Positions 8,005-15,085 of a DNA stretch of 37,610 nt are shown here, piece by piece. This DNA comes from an uncultured Lactobacillaceae bacterium (lineage in GTDB: Bacteria; Bacillota; Bacilli; Lactobacillales; Lactobacillaceae). A program made the translations under genes and the position numbers. The stretch spans positions 1 to 37,610 of the forward strand of contig CAKQCC010000002.1 of NCBI GenBank assembly GCA_934216625.1, given 5' to 3'. Each line of letters starts with the position of its first letter. Position 1 is the stretch's first letter. The notes beneath the pieces are model-generated. The model made no database searches and had not been told where the DNA came from. It saw nothing but the letters and a program-made list of their open reading frames with translations.

Positions 8005-8033
8005 ATTATAGGGATTCGGTTGATTCATGTCAA
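8005..8033 (-). promoter_or_regulatory. Consensus promoter of the CAT-type permease
   Basis: On the minus strand TTGACA (8028-8033) and TATAAT (8005-8010) are separated by exactly 17 bases, a perfect sigma-A type match. Transcription should start near 7998. Confidence 0.9.
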
Positions 8034-8035
8034 CA

Positions 8036-8073
8036 AAACAAAAGCCACCAACTTTAACTTAAAGACTGGTGGT
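8036..8073 (-). terminator. Terminator of the AAT-type permease
   Basis: Minus-strand hairpin with CCACCA (complement at 8067-8072) and TGGTGG (complement at 8045-8050), an inner CTTTAA/TTAAAG stem, then CTTTTGTTTTG. The T-run ends directly at the -35 of the next gene's promoter. Confidence 0.82.
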
Positions 8074-8087
8074 TAATTACTCTAAAT

Positions 8088-9479
8088 TTATTCTGATTTA
8101 GTTTCTGGATTTCTACCGTATTTAGCAAAGTAAATGATCGTCATGACGATTAAGAAGACGATCCCGATGATTAACGGGACCCGCATGTCACGGTTCATGA
8201 ACATGAAGATGATGGTCGCAACCAAAAACGCGATCGTGACGTAATTAGAATACGGTGACAGCGGCATTCTGAACGGGTGATTTTTAATCTTGTCACCGTA
8301 ACGTTTCCTAAATTTGAGCTGGCTAATCAGGATTACGAACCACGGGATCATCCCGGGCAGTACGCTTGAACTGTAAACCATCACGAAGACTTCGTTCGCG
8401 CCCTTGAAGAAGATCGGTAGGATGACGTTTAGCACGACCCCGATCAAAATCCCGATTGAAATAATGATTACTGAAATGTAGGGGACCCCGCGCTGGTTAA
8501 GCTTCATGATTGAGCGCGGTAGTTTCTTCTTCTGGGCCAGCAGGTACAAGTTTCGGCTGGCACTGTAAATTCCGGAGTTAGTTCCGGACAACGCGGCCGT
8601 AATTACGACAAAATTGATGATGCTGGCGGCGGTGGTAATTCCAATTTTAGCGAACGTCTGAACGAATGGTGAACCGATGTCGTTAAGTTGATTCCATGGG
8701 TAAATGCTGATGATGACGAAAATCGCGCCGATGTAAAAAATTAAAATTCGGGCGACAGTCGAGCGTACTGCTTTAACCAAAGTCTGCCGCGGGTTCTGGG
8801 CTTCACCGGCGGCAACCCCAATTAAGCCGATACCTTGGTAGGAAGCTAGCACGACCGCTAACGCGAAGAAGAAACCTTTGATCCCGCCGGTGAAGAAACC
8901 GTGAGTCCAAATGTTGCTGATCCCGATTGGGTGCATTCCGTTGCCGAACCCGAAAATGATTAAACCTAATCCAGCGGCGATCATTAAAACAATCGTCACC
9001 ACTTTGATTAGTGCAAACCAGTATTCGAGTTCACCGAACGCCCCGACCGACGTCAGATTGGCGATACACAGGAAGAGGATCGCGATTAGTCCCGGCAGCC
9101 AGTTCGGTAAATTTGGCCACCAGAAATGCATATAAGTACCGATCGCGATTACTTCACTCATGCCGACCACGACGTATTGGAAAATGTTAGCCCAGGCGGT
9201 TAAGTAACCGAAGAGCGGGTGAATGTACACGTTCGCGAACCGCGCGAACGAGCTTTCGACCGGGTGAACGTACAACATTTCACCTAACGCTCGCATGATT
9301 AAGTACAGAAAAATTCCCGAAATCCCGTAAGCAATTAAGACGCTGGGCCCGGTCCACTTGATGGTGGAAGCCGATCCCATGAACAGACCGACCCCGATCG
9401 TGCCGCCAAGCGCGATCATTTGAATGTGACGAGGCTCCAATTTTCGTTTTAAATGCTTATGTTTATTACTACTGTACAT
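8088..9479 (-). CDS. Amino-acid permease of the AAT family
   Basis: 463 residues with about twelve membrane helices. The opening LKRKLEPRHIQMIALGGTIG VGLFMGSAS and the later GVAAGEAQNPRQTLVKAVR and SGTNSGIYSASRNLYLLAQ are classical for the AAT family of proton symporters (relatives: LysP, AroP, ProY, GabP). Substrate unknown. An in-frame GTG at 9500 lies upstream, but AAGGGAG (9489-9495) falls inside that extension and positions the ATG at 9479, so I start there. Its own promoter and terminator make it a single-gene unit next to the CAT-type permease. Confidence 0.92.
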   Translation of the reverse strand: MYSSNKHKHLKRKLEPRHIQMIALGGTIGVGLFMGSASTIKWTGPSVLIAYGISGIFLYLIMRALGEMLYVHPVESSFARFANVYIHPLFGYLTAWANIFQYVVVGMSEVIAIGTYMHFWWPNLPNWLPGLIAILFLCIANLTSVGAFGELEYWFALIKVVTIVLMIAAGLGLIIFGFGNGMHPIGISNIWTHGFFTGGIKGFFFALAVVLASYQGIGLIGVAAGEAQNPRQTLVKAVRSTVARILIFYIGAIFVIISIYPWNQLNDIGSPFVQTFAKIGITTAASIINFVVITAALSGTNSGIYSASRNLYLLAQKKKLPRSIMKLNQRGVPYISVIIISIGILIGVVLNVILPIFFKGANEVFVMVYSSSVLPGMIPWFVILISQLKFRKRYGDKIKNHPFRMPLSPYSNYVTIAFLVATIIFMFMNRDMRVPLIIGIVFLIVMTIIYFAKYGRNPETKSE

Positions 9480-9505
9480 TTGTTCATTCTCCCTTAACAC
9501 CGCCT

Positions 9506-9534
9506 ATATTATCTTAAATTAACGATCAGGTCAA
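9506..9534 (-). promoter_or_regulatory. Promoter of the AAT-type permease
   Basis: On the minus strand TTGACC (9529-9534) and TAATAT (9506-9511) are spaced by 17 bases; the ribosome site follows at 9489-9495, so the leader is very short. Confidence 0.75.
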
Positions 9535-9541
9535 GGAAAAA

Positions 9542-9571
9542 CAAAAAGCGGTTCTGCAATTAGCAGGACCG
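9542..9571 (-). terminator. Terminator after the small gene downstream of the ABC-2 permease
   Basis: Arms CGGTTCTGC (9549-9557) and GCAGGACCG (9563-9571) pair with one wobble around AATTA. On the minus strand the hairpin is followed by CTTTTTG. Confidence 0.8.
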
Positions 9572-9588
9572 TTTAGGTTAATAATAAT

Positions 9589-9738
9589 TTATAAAAATTG
9601 TTTAATTCTTTGAATAAATTTCGTAAATCCGGAGCCTGATTTCGAATCGTTATCAAGATCGGAGTTTAATCCAGTGATCTGATTCAGGAATCTTTTGGTA
9701 GCTTGCTTTTGCAACGGTGATTCTGATTTCTTTTTCAC
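9589..9738 (-). CDS. Possible 49-residue small protein after the ABC-2 permease
   Basis: After the permease stop, GGGAAG stands eight bases before a GTG at 9738, and the frame stays open for 49 codons to TAA at 9589, just before a terminator. It starts MKKKSESPLQKQATKRFLNQ and ends SGSGFTKFIQRIKQFL. It is basic at the start, has a Ser/Asp-rich middle and could form an amphipathic C-terminal helix. It has no signal peptide and no double-glycine leader. Position, ribosome site and terminator support a real gene; the function is unknown. Confidence 0.5.
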   Translation of the reverse strand: MKKKSESPLQKQATKRFLNQITGLNSDLDNDSKSGSGFTKFIQRIKQFL

Positions 9739-9753
9739 GATTAATGCTTCCCA

Positions 9754-10527
9754 TTATTTGTGATTGAAATTAAATTTTTGGTTCGAGCGTTCGAAAATTA
9801 AGTAGGCGAAGAATAGGTAGATTAGGCTATAAACAATTGCGCTTAGGATTACGTCCGGCATCGTCATTTTAGTCATGGCGTGATACATCGGGTCGGTAAT
9901 CTGACCTTCCGAGCCGCCCACGAATAGGCAGTTAAACGGGTTCCATTTTAGCCAGCGATGGTGATAGAGTAGAATCATGAATCCACCGGCGATGATGGTG
10001 CCAAGGTATCGAAAGCCTAGCCCGGCCACTAGCGCTCCTTCGGCACTTTTGGCAAAAGTACTGAATAGGATGGTAACCGAACCCAGCAAAAAGACGTAGA
10101 GTGCGTTGGCACAAACCGCGATGGCCATGATATAAATGGAGTGAAAATTGTCGTACTTTCCTTTGAAAATCAAAGCTTGAAAGATAAAGGCAAACCCAGC
10201 ATCAATGATGATTAGGTCGACGTATTGAATAATCAGCGTAATGATTTTACTCCAGAACAGATCCAGTCGTGAGGATCCTTCTTGGGATGCTTGACTAATT
10301 TGACTTTTTGCCGATCGACTTGCGAACGACATGGCTGCTAAAATGATACTCATCAAGACTACGATGTCCGAAGCGGTGCCGAGTTTAGGTAAAAAATCTT
10401 CGGTTGGTAGCAGCTGGGCAAAGCGACTACCCAGGCTGACGCCTAATAAGTATAAAATAATTACGGCGTTAAAAAAATATAGGAGTTTTCGCCGCTGACT
10501 AAAATTGGTTTTAATTAAATCCCACAT
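9754..10527 (-). CDS. ABC-2 type transporter permease subunit without adjacent ATPase
   Basis: 257 residues with about six membrane helices: an early one at residues ~17-33 (LYFFNAVIILYLLGVSL), others at SDIVVLMSIILAAMSF, YVDLIIIDAGFAFIFQAL, the ALYVFLLGSVTILF segment, and a last one at DVILSAIVYSLIYLFFAYLIF. This topology and the QEGSSRLDLFWSKIITL entry into helix 3 fit ABC-2 permeases such as bacteriocin-immunity or drug-export subunits. The partner ATPase is not next to it in either direction. AGGAGG lies eight bases before the ATG. A 49-codon gene follows closely. Confidence 0.75.
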   Translation of the reverse strand: MWDLIKTNFSQRRKLLYFFNAVIILYLLGVSLGSRFAQLLPTEDFLPKLGTASDIVVLMSIILAAMSFASRSAKSQISQASQEGSSRLDLFWSKIITLIIQYVDLIIIDAGFAFIFQALIFKGKYDNFHSIYIMAIAVCANALYVFLLGSVTILFSTFAKSAEGALVAGLGFRYLGTIIAGGFMILLYHHRWLKWNPFNCLFVGGSEGQITDPMYHAMTKMTMPDVILSAIVYSLIYLFFAYLIFERSNQKFNFNHK

Positions 10528-10569
10528 CTGGGAAACCTCCTGTTCAATTAATTTGAACGAATCATTAGT

Positions 10570-10599
10570 AGGATAAATTTATTGTATCACACTTATCCT
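10570..10599 (-). promoter_or_regulatory. Extended -10 promoter inside an inverted repeat (ABC-2 permease)
   Basis: The minus-strand extended -10 TGATACAAT (complement at 10581-10589) lies in the middle of a perfect 7-bp inverted repeat, AGGATAA (10570-10576) and TTATCCT (10593-10599). No good -35 is seen. A repressor covering the -10 is a natural reading. Two smaller palindromes lie upstream at about 10648-10680 (CCGAA/TTCGG and CACGT/ACGTG). Confidence 0.45.
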
Positions 10600-10695
10600 T
10601 ACGAAAATTATTAATCATTTTGATTGGATCTGACTAAATTAATGACCGAAGCGCAATTCGGCTAACCACGTTTACGTGCGAATTTAGACAAAATT

Positions 10696-10717
10696 AAAAG
10701 CCGGAAAAACCGGCTTT
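10696..10717. terminator. Terminator of the small membrane gene
   Basis: AAAGCCGG and CCGGCTTT form a perfect stem with an A5 loop, and the minus strand continues into TTAATTTTG. It follows the stop of the 10737-10973 gene. Confidence 0.78.
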
Positions 10718-10736
10718 AGACTAGGATTAGTAGTGA

Positions 10737-10973
10737 TTAATGTTGTAACTTCATGCGGTGGAACCGATTAAAGTTGCCGAATTTCTTGAAGTTGCTAAAG
10801 TCAAACCACTTAATTGGTAGATAAGTGATCAGGAAGAGAAGTACTACGATTGCGGTAGTACTGAACTGGCTTGGTAATGAAGACTTACCAATCGCAGCGA
10901 TTAAAGCTACGCCAATGCCTAACCAAACGATATAACTAATGATTGTTAAGAATTTTTTGATCGTACCAATCAT
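10737..10973 (-). CDS. Small membrane protein with two transmembrane helices
   Basis: 78 residues, family not recognised. Two hydrophobic segments (ISYIVWLGIGVALIAAIG and TTAIVVLLFLITYLPIKWF) frame a short polar turn, and the C-terminus is basic (KKFGNFNRFHRMKLQH). An ATG three codons upstream (10982) abuts the AGGAG ribosome site with no spacing; the ATG at 10973 has nine bases and is the likely start. A TATAAT -10 lies just upstream (around 11000). The gene is divergent from the nitroreductase pair. Confidence 0.7.
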   Translation of the reverse strand: MIGTIKKFLTIISYIVWLGIGVALIAAIGKSSLPSQFSTTAIVVLLFLITYLPIKWFDFSNFKKFGNFNRFHRMKLQH

Positions 10974-11108
10974 GTGATTCATCTCCTAATCAAAATGGAT
11001 TATAACCAGTTTCATTCTTGCATTGATAATTTCAAAAGTCAATTTGTTTGCGAAATTTTTAGCGAAACGTTAAGTTGAAATTAGATTATTAGGAGATGAG
11101 GTAATTTT

Positions 11109-11768
11109 ATGGACGTTAAAAAGGCAATTTTGAAAAGAACCGCGACTCGCCAATATTTAGACTGGGCCCTTTCCGATCGCCAAATCAAAAGAATTATTCA
11201 GGTCGCCCAGAAGGCACCGTCTTGGATCAATGCCCAGGAAAGTCGGTTGTACGTTGCAAAAGGTCAAGTCTTGGACCGAATGCGAAAAGTTCACCGCAGC
11301 ATTAATGATGATCCTAACCTGCATACTAAGTCGGACGTTGCGTATTCACCGATTCGGGATTGGGATTTGCAGTCTCAAAAAAACATGAAGGCAAAGATTA
11401 ACTTCAATTTTAAAAAATTTGGTGCTCATGCGAACCAGATGATTAATCAGCATAAGGATAATTTGTTTAACGCTCCGGCGGTGGTTTATCTAACGTTGCC
11501 AGCTCATTACGCTCAGTATTCGTTGGTCGACGTTGGCTTGCTGGCCCAAACCATTATGCTGTCGGCTTATGACCAGGGAATTAGTTCACTTCCTGCCTTT
11601 GAATTCGTTAAGTACCCGGATCACGTTCGGAAATTCCTGCGGATCCCAAGTTCCAGGAAATTAATTTTAGGAATCGGCTTAGGCTACCGGGACCCGAACG
11701 ACCCGATTAACCAGATTAACCCGAAACGAATGCCGACTGATAAAATGCTTAAGATTATTAAAAAATAG
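11109..11768 (+). CDS. Nitroreductase-family flavoenzyme
   Basis: 219 residues of the FMN-binding nitroreductase fold, cytoplasmic, usually NAD(P)H-dependent. The N-terminal phosphate-binding region KRTATRQYLDWALSDRQIKRI and APSWINAQESRLYV match the family start (R-x-S-x-R followed by P-S-x-x-N). The later DVGLLAQTIMLSAYDQGISSLPA and LILGIGLGYRDPNDPINQ match the FMN-facing helix and the C-terminal GYP-type motif. AGGAGATGAGG serves as ribosome site. It is followed after 9 bases by a second nitroreductase, then by a riboflavin transporter. Confidence 0.88.
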   Translation: MDVKKAILKRTATRQYLDWALSDRQIKRIIQVAQKAPSWINAQESRLYVAKGQVLDRMRKVHRSINDDPNLHTKSDVAYSPIRDWDLQSQKNMKAKINFNFKKFGAHANQMINQHKDNLFNAPAVVYLTLPAHYAQYSLVDVGLLAQTIMLSAYDQGISSLPAFEFVKYPDHVRKFLRIPSSRKLILGIGLGYRDPNDPINQINPKRMPTDKMLKIIKK

Positions 11769-11777
11769 GGTGATTAA

Positions 11778-12380
11778 ATGAGAACTGAATTATTAAAGTT
11801 GGAAAAGCAGCGCCGTTCAATTTACGCCCTGGGTCGTGACGTTAAAGCAACTCCGGATCAGTTAGCTGATTTTATTAAGCAAACCGTTAAGTGGACCCCT
11901 TCACCGTTTAACAACCAGACGACCCGGGTGGTGATGGCTTTTAACCGTTATCACGACCGGGTTTGGCAGATCGTGGGCGATGCTTTGAAGAATAAGATCG
12001 GGGCAGTTCGCTACCAGAACGGTCCGGCTAAGAAAATTAAGGGCTTTAAAAACGCCTTTGCTACGGTCCTATTCTTTACCGATACCAAGGTGGTCGCCGA
12101 TTTTAAACAGAAGTTTCCGACCTACGCCGCTAATTTTGCGGACTGGTCAGAACAAGCCCAGGGAAATGCTCAGTACGCCGTCTGGACCGGCCTAGCTGAA
12201 AATCACGTTGGCGCTAATTTGCAGCATTATAACCCGCTGATCGATCAGCAAATTGCTAAGTTGTTTGCGACTCCCGCTGACTGGCGATTACGAGCTGAAA
12301 TGGTGATTGGTTCGATTAAAGCGCCTGCCGGATCCAAATCGTTTTTGCCCGACCAGCGCCGGTTTAAACTTTTTAAATAA
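11778..12380 (+). CDS. Nitroreductase-family protein (HBN1-like subgroup)
   Basis: 200 residues. The start MRTELLKLEKQRRSIYALGRDV, the TVKWTPSPFNNQTTRVVMAF segment, and NAQYAVWTGLAENHVGANLQHYNPLID match the nitroreductase subgroup known as HBN1-like, often annotated as flavin reductases of unclear substrate in lactobacilli. It has GGGTG ahead of the ATG. Its stop codon overlaps the start of the ECF transporter gene by one base (TAATG), so the two are translationally coupled. The pairing with a riboflavin transporter fits its need for FMN. Confidence 0.85.
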   Translation: MRTELLKLEKQRRSIYALGRDVKATPDQLADFIKQTVKWTPSPFNNQTTRVVMAFNRYHDRVWQIVGDALKNKIGAVRYQNGPAKKIKGFKNAFATVLFFTDTKVVADFKQKFPTYAANFADWSEQAQGNAQYAVWTGLAENHVGANLQHYNPLIDQQIAKLFATPADWRLRAEMVIGSIKAPAGSKSFLPDQRRFKLFK

Positions 12381-12943
12381 TGTCGGTGAATGAGCGTCTA
12401 ACCAAATTAATTGAAATCGCAATTTTAGCAGCCATTTCTTACCTGCTGACTTTTTTAGCGGTCCCAATTTTGCCGATTGCACCTTACCTGAAGCTTGATT
12501 TTGGCGTGTTGCCAATTTTGATTGGTACGGTGATTTTAGGAATCGGCGGCGGGATTTTGACCGCGGGTTTAAGCACATTGCTGCGGTTAATCATCGCCGG
12601 TTTCTCACCGCCCGAATTACTGGGCAGCTTTGTCTGGCTGGTTGCGTCAATCACGATGCTGTTAATCGTTAATTGCTTGATTGACTGGCTGCACCGGCGA
12701 CCAACCTGGCTTCGAAAAATCGTTCTGATTTTAACCATGGTTTGCGGCTTGACGTTTACGATGGTGATTGCCAATTGGTTAACGATCCCGCTGTATTTCC
12801 GGCTAGTTGGCTTGACGTTTCATTTCTCAATTGCGAAGTTGATTTGGCTGACGGTCGTCCCGTTTAATTTAATTAAGGGCTTAATCATTAGCTTCGCGTT
12901 TCTGTTCTTGGATCATCGGTTTCGTCGTTCCAAATTTTACTAA
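12380..12943 (+). CDS. ribU: RibU-like riboflavin ECF transporter substrate-binding subunit
   Basis: 187 residues with about six membrane helices. The first third (AILAAISYLLTFL and PYLKLDFGVLPILIGTVILG) matches the S-component of riboflavin ECF transporters (RibU: the conserved LK-x-D-F stretch in loop 1). It would bind riboflavin in the membrane and pass it to the shared EcfA/A'/T module, which is not in this window. It overlaps the nitroreductase stop codon, which ties flavin uptake to flavin use. No FMN riboswitch is visible upstream of the operon. Another S-component specificity cannot be excluded, but the context supports riboflavin. Confidence 0.8.
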   Translation: MSVNERLTKLIEIAILAAISYLLTFLAVPILPIAPYLKLDFGVLPILIGTVILGIGGGILTAGLSTLLRLIIAGFSPPELLGSFVWLVASITMLLIVNCLIDWLHRRPTWLRKIVLILTMVCGLTFTMVIANWLTIPLYFRLVGLTFHFSIAKLIWLTVVPFNLIKGLIISFAFLFLDHRFRRSKFY

Positions 12944-12950
12944 AAATAAA

Positions 12951-12990
12951 AACCAGCTACTGACTAAAAATCAGCAACTGGTTCTTTTTT
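12951..12990. terminator. Terminator shared by ribU and the DUF421 gene
   Basis: AACCAGCTACTGA and TCAGCAACTGGTT pair with two mismatches around a short loop, with A-rich left flank and CTTTTTT on the right. It can end both convergent genes. Confidence 0.82.
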
Positions 12991-14176
12991 AATTAAAATG
13001 ATGGGTAAATTTAGCTTTGAACTGCTTGAGATTAATTTTGTGGTTGGGTAAAAACGGTAATAATTTATGTTCATGTTGCGGATAAAGGGTTAATACCAAT
13101 TGACCGTCGACGATTTGACCCAGATAAACACTCTTGATCTGTTGCTTTTTAAGTTTAAGTAAATTGAGCAGCCACTTTCGATTTTTGTGAATTTGCTTTA
13201 GGGCGTCCTCATCAACGCTGCCGTCGGTAATAATTGGGTAGTTGATTGAAGAATCGTGATAACCTTCAATGCTTAATTGACCGTTTTGTTCTATGACCAC
13301 CCGTTTAACGCCTTGAAAATCGTTGACGCCGGCGTTCCTGAGCTTGAAGACCAAATCACTGGCTGACAGTCCGCTCCGAAGTGCCGTATCGACGTTGATC
13401 CGGCCGTGGTTGATCACGATCTTAGGGCTGCCGTTCAACAATTCCTTAAAGAAATCACTTTGGGTAATTAAAATTCGGCTGCCAAAGATGATGATTGACC
13501 AAATTAAGATTACGATAATAAACTGCAGGACCGTGATGGCTTGATTGTAAATAATTCCGCCAACGATTCCGCCTAAGACGTAATTTTGGAGCTGATCGAT
13601 CGCGTTGGTTGGAGCCAAATTTCCCTTTCCAGCAAGGTTGATCTGCACGACCAGCATCACGAAGCCGATGATTAGCTTAAGCGCGATGTTTAAGTATTCA
13701 CCGTTGCTGAAGTTCAGGTTGATGCCCCGGTTTTTAGAAATGTATTTATTTTGCCGATTGATCGGTTTAGTGGGTGATAAGTGGTAAGTGCTGTTGGCGC
13801 TGTTAACATTGACTTGATAATAACGCCGGCCGGCTTGAATCGTCATCCCGTTATTTAACGATGTTGAACTGGTGTAAACTTTGGATAACGGAACGTGTTT
13901 GCTGTGACTGACGTTTCGCATGATCTGGGCGGTTTGGCCGATTTGGTCCTTAGTCGACTGCTGATTTTGGATTCGGCCAACTTCTAGGCAGATGATGAGG
14001 GTGGCGAATAACAGCAGAGTGATCAGGACGTTCCGGTACTTTAGGTTGGTTCGGTTGCGAACGTATTTGATCCCGAAGACCAGGATCGTTAATCCAATAA
14101 TGATCCCAACCCAAATCAGCACGTCATTTAAAATGCTTGAATTATGAGTTAAATATCCGTAAGAATAAAAATTCAT
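12989..14176 (-). CDS. DUF3290-DUF421 fusion membrane protein
   Basis: 395 residues. Residues 1 to ~137 match DUF3290: the opening MNFYSYGYLTHNSS, a helix at ~16-36, a second at ~49-65, and an extracytoplasmic domain with TSLNNGMTIQAGRRYYQVN. From ~155 on it matches DUF421 (YetF/YrbG type): NGEYLNIALKLIIGFVML, GKGNLAPTNAIDQLQNYVLGGIVGGIIYN, then the cytoplasmic RINVDTALRSGLSASDLVF and VKRVVIEQNGQLSIEGY. In most lactobacilli these are separate neighbouring genes, so this looks like a fusion. Function unknown; probably at the membrane. The TTG at 14227 is not the likely start: GAAGAAG precedes the ATG at 14176. Confidence 0.82.
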   Translation of the reverse strand: MNFYSYGYLTHNSSILNDVLIWVGIIIGLTILVFGIKYVRNRTNLKYRNVLITLLLFATLIICLEVGRIQNQQSTKDQIGQTAQIMRNVSHSKHVPLSKVYTSSTSLNNGMTIQAGRRYYQVNVNSANSTYHLSPTKPINRQNKYISKNRGINLNFSNGEYLNIALKLIIGFVMLVVQINLAGKGNLAPTNAIDQLQNYVLGGIVGGIIYNQAITVLQFIIVILIWSIIIFGSRILITQSDFFKELLNGSPKIVINHGRINVDTALRSGLSASDLVFKLRNAGVNDFQGVKRVVIEQNGQLSIEGYHDSSINYPIITDGSVDEDALKQIHKNRKWLLNLLKLKKQQIKSVYLGQIVDGQLVLTLYPQHEHKLLPFLPNHKINLKQFKAKFTHHFN

Positions 14177-14198
14177 TTTTTTCACTTCTTCGTTAATA

Positions 14199-14227
14199 AA
14201 TATAACCGATTTTGAGCTGAATCTCAA
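14199..14227 (-). promoter_or_regulatory. Promoter of the DUF3290-DUF421 gene
   Basis: Minus-strand TTGAGA (14222-14227) and TATATT (14199-14204) are spaced by 17 bases. The -35 lies in a small inverted repeat (TTGAG and CTCAA). Confidence 0.68.
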
Positions 14228-14413
14228 TCTAGTCGTGACGGGCTTTCAGCTAATTATGTTAATGAAATGTTTCAAAAATTGTGATTCTTTAACATTTTTG
14301 CAATCTTCTTGTAGTCGCTCAGTAGCATTTCTCTTTTAAGATATTAAATGTCGATTGATGAAACGAACCGTTCATTCGTCGAAATCTAATTTTAGAATCT
14401 TAAGGAGATCTGT

Positions 14414-14929
14414 TTGAATATGAATCAAAGCAAAAGTATGGTTAAAAGTTTAATTTTAATTTTAACGTTGGGAGTTGCGATGACGATGCTGTTTATCGCA
14501 AGCCCGGTTCATATTCACGCAGCTGCTTTTGATGCCCAGGGTAGTCAGCAGGTTGCTCAATCCAGTCAGTATCACCGGATTTATCACATTGCTAAATCCA
14601 AATTGGGTGATGCTTATGCTTACGGAGCTACCGGTCCTAAACATTTTGACTGCTCTGGTTTTACCCGTTATATTTATCGCCATGGTATTAACAAGCAATT
14701 ACCGCGAACTGCTCAAGCTCAGTATAATTCCGCTCGTCACGTTAGCCGAGCTCGTCGCCGCTCCGGTGATTTAGTGTTCTTTGGTGCTAGCCGTCGAGCA
14801 ATCTCACACGTTGGGATGTACGTTGGCAGTGGCCGAATGATTGATGCCCAGAACCGGGGAGTCGTGGTTGAAAAAGTCAGTGCTCCTTGGTGGCACGCGG
14901 TTGGCTACGCTCGGCCAGCTAATTTATAA
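14414..14929 (+). CDS. Secreted NlpC/P60 peptidoglycan hydrolase
   Basis: 171 residues with a Sec signal peptide (hydrophobic core LILILTLGVAMTMLFIA, cleavage near HAAA at 36-38). The rest is a single NlpC/P60 domain: catalytic Cys80 in HFDCSGFTRYIY, His132 in AISHVGMYVG, and a third position at Asp144 in MIDAQNRG. It would cleave peptide bonds of the wall stem peptide. There is no wall-binding module such as LysM or SH3, so it may act freely or depend on the basic patch RHVSRARRR. The TTG at 14414 has six bases to AAGGAG; the in-frame ATG at 14420 has twelve, so I keep TTG, with ATG as the alternative. A terminator follows. Confidence 0.88.
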   Translation: MNMNQSKSMVKSLILILTLGVAMTMLFIASPVHIHAAAFDAQGSQQVAQSSQYHRIYHIAKSKLGDAYAYGATGPKHFDCSGFTRYIYRHGINKQLPRTAQAQYNSARHVSRARRRSGDLVFFGASRRAISHVGMYVGSGRMIDAQNRGVVVEKVSAPWWHAVGYARPANL

Positions 14930-14954
14930 TAGTTATAAAATTTAATTAAAAAGT

Positions 14955-14990
14955 TGACTCGTCGTGAATTTGCGGCGGGTCTTTTTTGTT
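14955..14990 (+). terminator. Terminator after the NlpC/P60 gene
   Basis: GACTCGTCG and CGGCGGGTC pair (with wobbles) around an eight-base loop, followed by TTTTTTGTTT. Confidence 0.82.
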
Positions 14991-14998
14991 TGCCATAA

Positions 14999-15027
14999 TT
15001 GAGCCAGCGGCTTCGGTAGAGTACAAT
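14999..15027 (+). promoter_or_regulatory. Promoter of the oatA-type gene
   Basis: TTGAGC (14999-15004) and TACAAT (15022-15027) are spaced by 17 bases, right after the preceding terminator. A further TATAAT at about 15042 has no matching -35. Confidence 0.6.
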
Positions 15028-15085
15028 ATAAATCGAATAATCTTATAATTTTAGCTAATGGTGGCTAAGATAAAGGAAGAGTAAT

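Noticed and set aside
11041..11108. FMN riboswitch before the nitroreductase/ribU operon
   Set aside because: The upstream region is too short and shows none of the conserved RFN stems.
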